From Actinocorallia longicatena (GTDB lineage: Bacteria > Actinomycetota > Actinomycetes > Streptosporangiales > Streptosporangiaceae), in NCBI RefSeq assembly GCF_039534125.1, contig NZ_BAAAUV010000009.1, forward strand, positions 124,001 through 188,000: a stretch of 64,000 nucleotides of DNA, written 5' to 3'. Made by a program: the position numbers and the translations under genes. Below the pieces are notes generated by a model that did not search any database, was not told the DNA's origin, and was given only the letters and a program-made list of their open reading frames with translations. Every line of letters begins with the position of its first letter. Within the stretch, counting starts at the first letter, position 1. Shown piece by piece: positions 34,170 through 42,156 of this stretch.

Positions 34170-34739
34170 CTACCGCCGGGCCATGGCCGTCATGACGTGG
34201 CCCATCAGGGAGATCAGCACCTGCTTGCTGGATTCGCGGCTGCGGGCGTCGCAGGCGACGACCGGAACCTCGGGGTCGAGGTCCAGCGCGATGCGGATGT
34301 CGTCGGGGGTGTAGGTCCTGGCCCCCTCGAAGTTGTTCACCGCGATGATGAACGGGAGCCCGCGCCGCTCGAAGTAGTCGATCGAGGCGAAGCAGTCGGC
34401 CAGCCGCCGGACGTCGACGAGGACGACGGCGCCGAGCGCGCCCTCGGCCAGCTCGTCCCACATGAACCAGAAGCGGTCCTGGCCCGGCGTGCCGAACAGG
34501 TAGAGCACGAGCCCGGTCCGCAGCGTGATCCGGCCGAAGTCCATCGCGACCGTCGTGGTGGATTTGCGTTCCACCCCGGTCAGTTCGTCGACGCCGACAC
34601 TGCGTTCGGTGAGCTGTTCTTCGGTCCGAAGCGGTCGCATCTCGCTGACCGAGCCGACGAGCGTGGTCTTTCCCGCGCCGAACCCGCCGGCGACGAGGAT
34701 CTTGACCGCCAGCTCGGCCTCAGAGGGCCTGGAGTCCAT
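34170..34739 (-). CDS. cvnD: Conservon GTPase CvnD
   Basis: The 189-residue protein has a P-loop G-G-F-G-A-G-K-T-T near 18-26, switch motif F-G-T-P-G-Q-D-R and an N-N-F-E in place of the usual N-K-x-D, typical of the small GTPase-like ATP/GTP-binding proteins of actinomycete conservons. It overlaps cvnC by 20 bases. CvnA-D form a membrane-linked signalling set that resembles eukaryotic G-protein relays. Confidence 0.92.
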   Translation of the reverse strand: MDSRPSEAELAVKILVAGGFGAGKTTLVGSVSEMRPLRTEEQLTERSVGVDELTGVERKSTTTVAMDFGRITLRTGLVLYLFGTPGQDRFWFMWDELAEGALGAVVLVDVRRLADCFASIDYFERRGLPFIIAVNNFEGARTYTPDDIRIALDLDPEVPVVACDARSRESSKQVLISLMGHVMTAMARR

Positions 34740-35088
34740 GGATAACCTCTTCGATGATCCTGCTGTTGGGGAACTGCGCGACCGGCGCGGGACGGCGGAT
34801 GGAGATGCGCCGTTCCGCGAGGAGATCGCCGAGAAGAACCCGGACGACGCCCACCGCGAGATCCAGCGACGCGGCCACCTCGGCCACCGTCAGCGGGCTG
34901 CGGGCGCATTCCAGAATCGCCTCGTGTTCGGGGGACAGAAGCAGCGAACCGTACACCGGTTCCGCCGCGCACACCACGAGTGTCATGAGATCGAGATCTG
35001 ATCCGGCCGGGCGGGTCCGCCCTCCGGTGACAGCGAAGGGCCGCACCACGGGCCCCGCCTCGGCGTCGAGCCACTCGTGCCCGTTCAC
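34720..35088 (-). CDS. cvnC: Conservon protein CvnC (DUF742)
   Basis: The 122-residue DUF742 protein has V-R-P-F-A-V-T-G-G-R-T near residues 15-25 and a winged-helix-like core (L-T-V-A-E-V-A-A-S-L-D-L near 66-77). It overlaps cvnB by four bases. In the family it is a cytoplasmic partner of the sensor kinase and GTPase. Confidence 0.93.
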   Translation of the reverse strand: MNGHEWLDAEAGPVVRPFAVTGGRTRPAGSDLDLMTLVVCAAEPVYGSLLLSPEHEAILECARSPLTVAEVAASLDLAVGVVRVLLGDLLAERRISIRRPAPVAQFPNSRIIEEVIHGLQAL

Positions 35089-35483
35089 CGCACCGCCTGC
35101 TCTCGGGGCCGGGCCGACAGATGCCGCCCGACCCTGGTCACGAGCATGGCCATCTCGTAGGCGATGACGCCGACGTCGGCGTCCGCGTCGGTGAGGACCG
35201 ACAGGCAGGCACCGGATCCCGCCGCGGTGACGAACAGGAACCTGTCGTCCATCTCGACGATGCTCTGCCGCACCGCACCGCCCCTGAAGTGGTCGGCGGT
35301 GGTGCGGGCCAGGCTCTGGAAGCCGGAGGACAGCGCCGCGAGATGTTCGGCGTCCTCCCGGGCGAGGCCGCGCGAGGACCCGATGACCAGGCCGTCGGCG
35401 GACAGGACGATGGCGTGTCTGACCTGTGCGATCTGGTTCACCAGGCTGTCGAGCAGCCAGTTGAGATCGCCGGGCTCCGTCAC
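35085..35483 (-). CDS. cvnB: Conservon roadblock/LC7 protein CvnB
   Basis: The 132-residue protein is a roadblock/LC7 domain (L-V-N-Q-I-A-Q-V-R-H-A-I-V-L-S-A-D-G-L at the start), expected to dimerise and regulate the CvnD nucleotide cycle. It is coupled to cvnA and cvnC by ATGA/GTGA overlaps. Confidence 0.93.
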   Translation of the reverse strand: MTEPGDLNWLLDSLVNQIAQVRHAIVLSADGLVIGSSRGLAREDAEHLAALSSGFQSLARTTADHFRGGAVRQSIVEMDDRFLFVTAAGSGACLSVLTDADADVGVIAYEMAMLVTRVGRHLSARPREQAVR

Positions 35484-37675
35484 GGGTTCTCCTCGGATTC
35501 GGATGCGGATTCGATACGGCCCCGCTGCCAGCCCTTCTGCATCGCCGACATGCGGAGCCTGAGGTCCTCGGGCGACCGGTCGGGCGAGTCCCCGACGATC
35601 GGCGTGGGCTGGGTGGTGCCGGTCGGCGGGGCGGGCTTGCGGCGCCTCTTGGGCAGGTCCAGGTGGGTCTCGCCGGTCGGCGCGGCCTCGGCGGGCCTGA
35701 GGGCCGGCTGCGGGCCTCCCGCTGTGCGCCCCGAGGCGACCTCGACGAGCGCGGGGGCGGGCGCGACGGCGGGCTCCGGCGCGGGCGCGGACTCGGGCAG
35801 GTCCGCGGCGACCAGGCCCTGCGGCAGGAACACCACGGCCGTGGTGCCGCCGTAGGGCGAGGGCCGCAACTGCACCTTGATGCCGTGCCGCCGGGCGAGC
35901 CTGGCGACGACGAACAGGCCGAGCCTGGCGCTGTCGTTGAGGTTGAACTCCGGCGGCGCCGCCAGCCGGGCGTTGAGCTCCTCGAACGACTCGGGAGGCA
36001 GGCCCAGGCCGCGGTCCTCGATCTCCAGGACGTACCCGGACGCCACGCCCTGGCCCGACACCTCGATCGGGGTGTCCGGCGGCGAGTACTGGACGGCGTT
36101 CTCGATGAGGTCGGCCAGCAGGTGGATGACGTCGGCGACGGCCGGTCCCATCAGGGCCTTGCGCGGCATCGGCGCCACCCGCACCCGCGCGTAGTCCTCG
36201 ACCTCGGACGCCGCGCCGCGGACCACGTCCATGAGCGGGACGGGCTGCCGCCAGCCGCGTCCGGGGCTCTTGCCCGACAGGATGACCAGGCCCTCCGCGT
36301 GCCGCCGCATGCGGGTCGCGAGGTGGTCGAGCTGGAACAGGCGCTCCAGCTCCTCGGGATCGTCGGCGTCGCGTTCCATCTGGTCGAGCAGGGTGAGCTG
36401 GCGGTGCAGGAGGGCCTGCTGGCGCGAGGACAGGTTGACGAAGACCTCGCTGACGCCCTTCATGGTCTGCGCCTCGTGGTGGGCGGCCTCCAGCACCGCG
36501 CTGCGGGCCGACACGAACGACCGGAAGATCCGCTCGATCTCGGTGACGCTGAAGTGGACGCCCGGATCGCCGGGGTCCTCGACCTTCTCGCCCTTGCGGA
36601 CCAGCGCTGCGAGGACCGGGAGCTGGTCGCGGGTGAACCCGCCGACGGTGTCGGCGAGGGCCCGGGACTCACGGATGAGGCGGCGCGCGACCCGCCACGC
36701 CACGACGATCGACACGATGACCGCGATCAGCCCGAACAGGGTGCCGAGGGCCAGCTTGAGCAGCACGCCGCCGGCATCGCTCTGGGCCCGCTCGGCGATC
36801 CCGTCGACGGCCTGGCTCTCCAGGTCGAGCTGGTGGTTGTTGACGCTCAGCGCGACGGTGTCCCAGGCGCCCTGGTCGACCACGCCGCCGGAGATGATCC
36901 GGTTCTCCAGCTCGACGAGCGTCCTGAAGTCGTCGCTCTTGCGCAGCAGGGTGTACCGCTCGTGGTCGCCCCGCGTGAGCTGCTCCAGCGAGTCGTCGTA
37001 GAGGAAGTCGCGGGTACCGGCCGAACGGGCGATCTGCTCGCGGTCCCAGGGGGCGAGGCGCATCGGCCTGCCCTCGAAGGCCAGCTTGCCCGCGACGATC
37101 GCGTCGATCCGCGAGGTGGACTCGCGCGCCTGGCCGAGGGAGACCAGGACGTCGATGTCGGCCTTCATGCCCGCCGTCGGGGAGGAGACCGTCCGGAAGA
37201 TCGTGTAGCCGTCGGCGATGAGGCGGTTGTAGGCCTCGAAGACGTCCTGGCGCTTGCGGGCCCCGGCCAGCGTCCGGACCGGGCCGAGGCCGCCCAGGTC
37301 GGTGGAGAACCGGGCCGCCTTCTCCTTCAGAGCCGGCGACAGCGTGCTCAGCAGGTCCTTGTCGGCGGTGTCGCGGATGTAGACGTCGCGGGCGCCGTCG
37401 GTGCGCTCACGGGCGTCGGCGAGCCGGGTCGCCTCGACGTTCCCCGGACCGGCGATCGAGGCCAGGGAGAGCCTGCGCTCGTACTGGAGGGCCTTGATGA
37501 GCGCCTGCGTCGGCCTGACCAGGTGCGTGTTCGTCTTCTGGGCGTGCGCCAGCTCGATCCCGTTGTCATAGGTGCCGAAAGCCGTCAGGCTCCAGAGCAG
37601 CACCAGGGCGACGATCGGGACGGTGACCAGAGAGACGATCGCCGACCGGATCGGCTGACTGCGGGAACGGCGCAT
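35480..37675 (-). CDS. cvnA: Conservon sensor histidine kinase-like protein CvnA
   Basis: The 731-residue protein has an N-terminal membrane helix (about 10-34), a nitrate/nitrite-sensing (NIT) type extracellular region (about 45-300), a second helix (about 308-332), a helical dimerisation region with L-D-H-L-A-T-R-M-R-R-H, a GHKL ATPase domain with N-box L-I-E-N-A-V-Q-Y-S-P and D-R-G-L-G-L, and a proline/alanine-rich tail. ATG 37675 is preferred, with GGAGG ten bases upstream; TTG 37699 would add eight residues. No cognate response regulator is adjacent, as usual for conservons. Confidence 0.9.
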   Translation of the reverse strand: MRRSRSQPIRSAIVSLVTVPIVALVLLWSLTAFGTYDNGIELAHAQKTNTHLVRPTQALIKALQYERRLSLASIAGPGNVEATRLADARERTDGARDVYIRDTADKDLLSTLSPALKEKAARFSTDLGGLGPVRTLAGARKRQDVFEAYNRLIADGYTIFRTVSSPTAGMKADIDVLVSLGQARESTSRIDAIVAGKLAFEGRPMRLAPWDREQIARSAGTRDFLYDDSLEQLTRGDHERYTLLRKSDDFRTLVELENRIISGGVVDQGAWDTVALSVNNHQLDLESQAVDGIAERAQSDAGGVLLKLALGTLFGLIAVIVSIVVAWRVARRLIRESRALADTVGGFTRDQLPVLAALVRKGEKVEDPGDPGVHFSVTEIERIFRSFVSARSAVLEAAHHEAQTMKGVSEVFVNLSSRQQALLHRQLTLLDQMERDADDPEELERLFQLDHLATRMRRHAEGLVILSGKSPGRGWRQPVPLMDVVRGAASEVEDYARVRVAPMPRKALMGPAVADVIHLLADLIENAVQYSPPDTPIEVSGQGVASGYVLEIEDRGLGLPPESFEELNARLAAPPEFNLNDSARLGLFVVARLARRHGIKVQLRPSPYGGTTAVVFLPQGLVAADLPESAPAPEPAVAPAPALVEVASGRTAGGPQPALRPAEAAPTGETHLDLPKRRRKPAPPTGTTQPTPIVGDSPDRSPEDLRLRMSAMQKGWQRGRIESASESEENP

Positions 37676-37764
37676 GCCCGGCAGGCCTCCGGTGTTCAAT
37701 GATCGGTGTGACGAATGGGAATGTATCGCACAAGCCGGGAACCAAGGGGACTACCCTTTAAGGC

Positions 37765-38556
37765 GTGACAGAACTCCCCGATGTGTCGCCGGACCTCAAC
37801 CCCGGCTCGGCGATGCTGCCCACCCGGCGCCGCGCCGGACGCCGCGGCGGCCGGCACCGCGGCGGCTCCTTCACTCTCCCCGCCGACTCCCCCACCGTCG
37901 TCCTGGCCGGCGCCTCCGACGAGGTCATGGCCGAGCTCGCCCGTAACATCGAGGCCGCCCATCCGGGCGTCCCCGTGACGACGGGCGCGGATTCCCGCCT
38001 CGGCGCGCTGACCGGCAGCCCTGCCGCCGTCGTCGTGCCGCTGCTGCTCAACCCGGACCCCGCCTTCGAGACCCCGCTGCGCGAGGGCCTCTCGGAGCTG
38101 CCGGTCCTGGTGGCCGACCCGCTCGGGCCGCACCCGATCCTCGCCGAGGCGCTGCATCTGCGGCTGGCCGAGGCCGGGCTGGCCCGTGCCGACCGGATCC
38201 GGATGATGAGCATGGTGACGGCCGCCGACGGTGTCGTGCTGGCCGCGCGGATCGTGAGCGAGGGCACCGAAGTGACCGCCGTCCTGCTGGCCTCCCGTCT
38301 CGCCGTCCCCGTCGTGACCGCACCGCTCGGTGATCCCGAAGCGCTCGCCGCGGCCACCAATGAGCTGAAGGGCATGGGCGCGGTGCGTCCCGCCCTGTCC
38401 CCGTTCGTGTTCGACGCCGAACCCGGCGAGATCGCCGCGGCGGCCGCAGCCGCGGGCGCCGAGGCGGCCGCACCGCTCGGCGGCCATCCCTCGGTCGCCA
38501 ACCTCGCGGTCCTCCGCTACGTGGAGGCCCTGGAGGCCGACTACACCGGCGACTGA
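37765..38556 (+). CDS. Degenerate CbiX/sirohydrochlorin chelatase-like protein
   Basis: The 263-residue protein follows the two-lobe chelatase pattern: V-V-L-A-G-A-S-D-E where active members have L-V-A-H-G-S-R-D, V-V-V-P-L-L-L-N-P-D where they have a metal-binding histidine, V-L-V-A-D-P-L-G-P-H-P and a C-terminal V-A-N-L-A-V-L-R-Y. The metal-binding histidines appear to be lost, so enzymatic insertion of cobalt or iron is doubtful. The N-terminus (about 15-36) is basic and Arg/Gly-rich. GTG 37765 has AAGG just upstream. The true role is unknown. Confidence 0.65.
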   Translation: MTELPDVSPDLNPGSAMLPTRRRAGRRGGRHRGGSFTLPADSPTVVLAGASDEVMAELARNIEAAHPGVPVTTGADSRLGALTGSPAAVVVPLLLNPDPAFETPLREGLSELPVLVADPLGPHPILAEALHLRLAEAGLARADRIRMMSMVTAADGVVLAARIVSEGTEVTAVLLASRLAVPVVTAPLGDPEALAAATNELKGMGAVRPALSPFVFDAEPGEIAAAAAAAGAEAAAPLGGHPSVANLAVLRYVEALEADYTGD

Positions 38557-38590
38557 CCGCCCGGTGTCCGACCCAGGCTTCGCCCGAGAG

Positions 38591-38625
38591 ATGAGGGCGG
38601 CCCCCGTGCCAGGGGCCGCCCTCAT
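38591..38625. terminator. Bidirectional terminator
   Basis: ATGAGGGCGGCCCC (38591-38604) pairs perfectly over 14 bp with GGGGCCGCCCTCAT (38612-38625) around a 7-base loop, then CCTGTTT. It separates the convergent CbiX-like gene and ceoC. Confidence 0.85.
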
Positions 38626-38635
38626 CCTGTTTCCG

Positions 38636-39292
38636 CTAGCGGGAGAGCAGGTCTCCGAGTTCGTCCTCGACGTCCTGGGAGGCGACGAACATCAGCTCGT
38701 CGCCGGCCTCCAGGGTGTCGTCGCCGGAGGGGACCAGCACCCGGCCCTCGCGCAGGATCGCGACGAGGGCGGTGTCGCGGGGCCACCGCACCGAGCCGAC
38801 GCGCTGGCCGTTGAGCGGGGCGTCGTCGGGCAGGGTCAGCTCGACCAGGTTGGCGTCGCCCTGGCGGAAGGTCATCAGCCGGACGAGGTCGCCGACGCTG
38901 ACGGCCTCCTCGACGAGCGCCGACAGCAGGCGCGGGGTGGAGACGGCGACGTCCACGCCCCACGACTCGTTGAACAGCCACTCGTTCTTCGGGTGGTTGA
39001 TCCGCGCCACGACGCGCGGCACCCCGTACTCGGTCTTGGCCAGCAGCGACACGACCAGGTTGACCTTGTCGTCACCGGAGGAGGCCACGACGACCTGGCA
39101 GCGCTCCAGCGCGGCGTCGTCGAGCGAGGAGATCTCGCAGGCGTCGGCCAGGAGCCACTCGGCGCGCGGCACCATCTCGACCTTGATGGCCTTGGGGTCC
39201 TTGTCGATGAGCAGGACCTCGTGCCCGTTCTCCAGCAGCTCCTGGGCGATGGAACGGCCGACGGCCCCCGCTCCCGCGATCGCTACCCGCAT
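38636..39292 (-). CDS. ceoC: TrkA-family potassium regulator (RCK), CeoC
   Basis: The 218-residue protein has an RCK_N Rossmann domain (V-A-I-A-G-A-G-A-V-G-R-S at 3-14, binding NAD(H) or nucleotide) and an RCK_C domain (about 135-216). It lies one base after ceoB. In Mycobacterium tuberculosis the ceoBC pair is the Trk regulatory component. No TrkH/TrkG channel is in the window; the divergent KimA-like importer is the nearest membrane partner. Confidence 0.92.
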   Translation of the reverse strand: MRVAIAGAGAVGRSIAQELLENGHEVLLIDKDPKAIKVEMVPRAEWLLADACEISSLDDAALERCQVVVASSGDDKVNLVVSLLAKTEYGVPRVVARINHPKNEWLFNESWGVDVAVSTPRLLSALVEEAVSVGDLVRLMTFRQGDANLVELTLPDDAPLNGQRVGSVRWPRDTALVAILREGRVLVPSGDDTLEAGDELMFVASQDVEDELGDLLSR

Positions 39293-39293
39293 G

Positions 39294-39959
39294 TCACTCG
39301 CCCCCCTGGACGCGCTTGGCCAGCGCCTCGGTGATCCGCTCGATGTCGTTCGACTTGGCCATGACGTGCACGACGTCGCCGTCCTGGATGACGGTCTCGC
39401 CCGTGGGGACGAAGGCCTCGCCGAGCCGGTTCAGGAACGCCACCCGCGTCTGGGCGGCGCTCTCGAGCTGGGAGACCTTCGCGCCGATCCACGCCGTGTC
39501 GGTCTGCACCTCGGCCAGCTTCACCTCGCCGGTCGGGTCCCGCCACAGCGGGAGGGCGCCGTCCGGCAGCAGCCGGCGGAGCATCTGCTCGGCCGTCCAG
39601 CGGACGGTCGCCACGGTCGGGATGCCCAGCCGCTGGTAGACCTCGGCGCGGCGGGAGTCGTAGATACGGGCGACCACGTTCTCGACGCCGAAGGTCTCGC
39701 GGGCGACCCGGGCGGAGATGATGTTGGAGTTGTCACCGCTGGAGACCGCGACGAAGGCCGACGCCTTCTCGATCTGGGCCTCGACGAGCACGTCCCGGTC
39801 GAAACCGAAGCCGATCACCCGGCGGCCCTTGAAACCTCCGCGCAGCCTGCGGAAGGCCTCGGGGCTCTGGTCGATGATGGCGACCGAATGGCCCTTGTCC
39901 TCCAGGATATGAGCCAGGGTCGAGCCGACCCGGCCGCAACCCATGATGACGATATGCAC
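39294..39959 (-). CDS. ceoB: TrkA-family potassium regulator (RCK), CeoB
   Basis: The 221-residue protein begins V-H-I-V-I-M-G-C-G-R-V-G-S and has the RCK_N acidic site after strand 2 (A-I-I-D-Q-S), with an RCK_C domain from about 140. GTG 39959 is chosen because the family starts right at the first strand; a further 23 upstream codons have no homology-like content. It is divergent from the KimA-like gene with 166 bases between starts, a spacing that lets both be regulated together. Confidence 0.92.
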   Translation of the reverse strand: MHIVIMGCGRVGSTLAHILEDKGHSVAIIDQSPEAFRRLRGGFKGRRVIGFGFDRDVLVEAQIEKASAFVAVSSGDNSNIISARVARETFGVENVVARIYDSRRAEVYQRLGIPTVATVRWTAEQMLRRLLPDGALPLWRDPTGEVKLAEVQTDTAWIGAKVSQLESAAQTRVAFLNRLGEAFVPTGETVIQDGDVVHVMAKSNDIERITEALAKRVQGGE

Positions 39960-40125
39960 GACCCGTCCCGTTTCTGATTCAGGTTTCGACACTGGCTGTT
40001 CCGGACAGTATGGCCCCGATCGAGTCAAGATCTGGTCTGGCCGGGGCGCGGAATCCGGACGACCGCGAATCCGGCGAGTGGGGCGCGACCCGCCTGATCA
40101 CACCCGGGGATTAGAGTGGCCCATC

Positions 40126-42156
40126 GTGTCGAAGGTTCCCGACGTCGTGAAGCGCGTCCTGCTCGGCCGTGCGCTGCGCAGCTCCCAGGCGAGCGAACAG
40201 CTCCTCCCCAAGCGGATCGCCCTGCCGGTGTTCGCCAGCGACGCCCTGTCGTCGGTCGCGTACGCCCCGCAGGAGATCCTGATCACCCTCGGCATCGCCG
40301 GGCTGGCCGGATACGCCTACACGCCGTGGATCGCCGCGGCCGTCATCGTCATCCTGCTCGTCGTGGTCGCCTCCTACCGGCAGAACGTCAGGGCCTACCA
40401 GAGCGGCGGCGGCGACTTCGAGGTCGCCACCACCAACCTGGGCGGCAACTGGGGCCTGGTCGTCGCGAGCGCCCTGCTGGTCGACTACGTGCTGACGGTC
40501 GCGGTGTCGATCTCCTCGGCCGTCGACAACCTCAGCGCGTTCTCCTCGCTCATCGACGACCACAAGGTCCTTTTCGCCATCGCGCTGGTGACCCTGCTGA
40601 CCGTGCTGAACCTGCGCGGGCTCAAGGAGTCGGGCGTCGCCTTCGCGATCCCCACCTACCTGTTCATGTTCGGCGTCCTGTCGATGATGCTGTGGGGCTT
40701 CACCCGGCTCGCGTTCGGCGCCGACCTCAAGGCCGAGACCGCCGGCCTGGAGGTGCACGGCGAGTCCGTCGGCATCGCCGGGTTCGGCCTGGTCTTCCTG
40801 CTGATGCGGGCCTTCGCCTCGGGCTGCGCGGCCCTGACGGGCGTCGAGGCGATCAGCAACGGCGTCCCGGCGTTCAAGAAGCCGAAGGGCCAGAACGCCG
40901 CCACCACCCTGCTCATGCTGGGCCTGGTCGCCATGACCATGTTCGGCGGGATCACCGCGCTGGCCTACATCACCGACGCCAAGTTCGCCGACGAGGCCCT
41001 CGGCAGCACGCTGATCGACCCGGCGACCGGCGAGGACGTCACCGAGGTCCAGAACACCGTGATCGCCCAGGTGGCCAAGACGGTGTTCAGCAACTTCACC
41101 CCGATGTACGCCTTCGTCACCACGATGACCGCGCTCATCCTCATCCTGGCCGCCAACACCGCCTACAACGGCTTCCCGGTGCTCGGCTCGGTGCTCGCCC
41201 AGAACCGCTACCTGCCGCGCCAGCTCCACACCCGGGGCGACCGGCTGGCCTTCAGCAACGGCATCATCATGCTGGCCGGTGCGGCGATCCTGCTGATCTT
41301 CGCCTTCAAGGCGGACGTCACCAAGCTGATCCAGCTCTACATCGTCGGTGTGTTCGTGTCGTTCACGATCAGCCAGACCGGCATGGTCCGGCACTGGAAC
41401 CGGCTGCTGAGGACCGAGACCGACCCGGCCGTCCGGCGCCAGATGGTGACCTCGCGGACCATCAACACCATCGGCCTGATCATCACCGGCGTGGTGCTGG
41501 TCATCGTGCTGATCACCAAGTTCACGCACGGGGCCTACATCGTCTGCATCGCGATGCCGGTGCTGTTCCTGATCATGCGGGGCATCCGGACCCACTACGA
41601 CCGGGTCTCCCTGGAGCTGGAGCCCGGCGACCCCGACGAGGAGCACGCCCTCCCGGCCCGCAACCACGCGATCGTCCTCGTCTCGAAGATCCACAAGCCG
41701 ACGCTGCGGGCCCTGGCCTACGCGCGGGCCACCCGGCCGTCCACCCTGGAGGCGATCACCGTCTCGGTCGACTCCGAGGAGGCCGCCCGGCTCCAGGACG
41801 AATGGGACGCCCGAAACCTGCCCGTCCCGCTGAAGATCCTGGACTCCCCGTACCGGGAGATCACCCGTCCGGTGCTGGAGTACGTCAAGAACGTCCGGCG
41901 CCGCAGCCCCCGCGACGTGGTGACCGTCTTCATCCCCGAATACGTCGTGGGCCACTGGTGGGAGCACATCCTGCACAACCAGTCGGCCCTGCGGCTGAAG
42001 GGGCGGCTGCTGTTCCAGCCGGGGGTCATGGTGACCAGCGTCCCGTGGCAGCTCGACTCCTCCGAAAGGCTCAAGGGACGGCCGGAACCCGTCGCTCCGG
42101 GGTCGGTGCGTCGGGCCTACGACAGCGGACCCACTAAAATTGCGGAACGTGACTGA
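40126..42156 (+). CDS. kimA: KimA-like potassium importer (APC/KUP superfamily)
   Basis: The 676-residue protein has about 12 transmembrane helices and a C-terminal cytosolic domain from about 500. By memory of Bacillus subtilis KimA, the potassium-site residues are all matched: Asp39 and Tyr46 in A-S-D-A-L-S-S-V-A-Y, Asp120 and Thr124 in L-V-D-Y-V-L-T-V, Thr238 and Glu241 in L-T-G-V-E-A-I-S-N, and Tyr405 in Q-L-Y-I-V-G-V-F. The ending I-L-H-N-Q-S-A-L-R-L also matches KimA. It is often mislabelled amino acid permease. Neighbours CeoB/CeoC support a potassium role. GTG 40126 is the start. The methyltransferase gene overlaps its end by 8 bases. Confidence 0.85.
   Translation: MSKVPDVVKRVLLGRALRSSQASEQLLPKRIALPVFASDALSSVAYAPQEILITLGIAGLAGYAYTPWIAAAVIVILLVVVASYRQNVRAYQSGGGDFEVATTNLGGNWGLVVASALLVDYVLTVAVSISSAVDNLSAFSSLIDDHKVLFAIALVTLLTVLNLRGLKESGVAFAIPTYLFMFGVLSMMLWGFTRLAFGADLKAETAGLEVHGESVGIAGFGLVFLLMRAFASGCAALTGVEAISNGVPAFKKPKGQNAATTLLMLGLVAMTMFGGITALAYITDAKFADEALGSTLIDPATGEDVTEVQNTVIAQVAKTVFSNFTPMYAFVTTMTALILILAANTAYNGFPVLGSVLAQNRYLPRQLHTRGDRLAFSNGIIMLAGAAILLIFAFKADVTKLIQLYIVGVFVSFTISQTGMVRHWNRLLRTETDPAVRRQMVTSRTINTIGLIITGVVLVIVLITKFTHGAYIVCIAMPVLFLIMRGIRTHYDRVSLELEPGDPDEEHALPARNHAIVLVSKIHKPTLRALAYARATRPSTLEAITVSVDSEEAARLQDEWDARNLPVPLKILDSPYREITRPVLEYVKNVRRRSPRDVVTVFIPEYVVGHWWEHILHNQSALRLKGRLLFQPGVMVTSVPWQLDSSERLKGRPEPVAPGSVRRAYDSGPTKIAERD

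Noticed and set aside
39960..40125. Possible c-di-AMP (ydaO-type) riboswitch upstream of the KimA-like gene
   Set aside because: B. subtilis kimA has this riboswitch, but I see none of its conserved stretches or a terminator stem in the 166-base gap, which also serves the divergent ceoB promoter.
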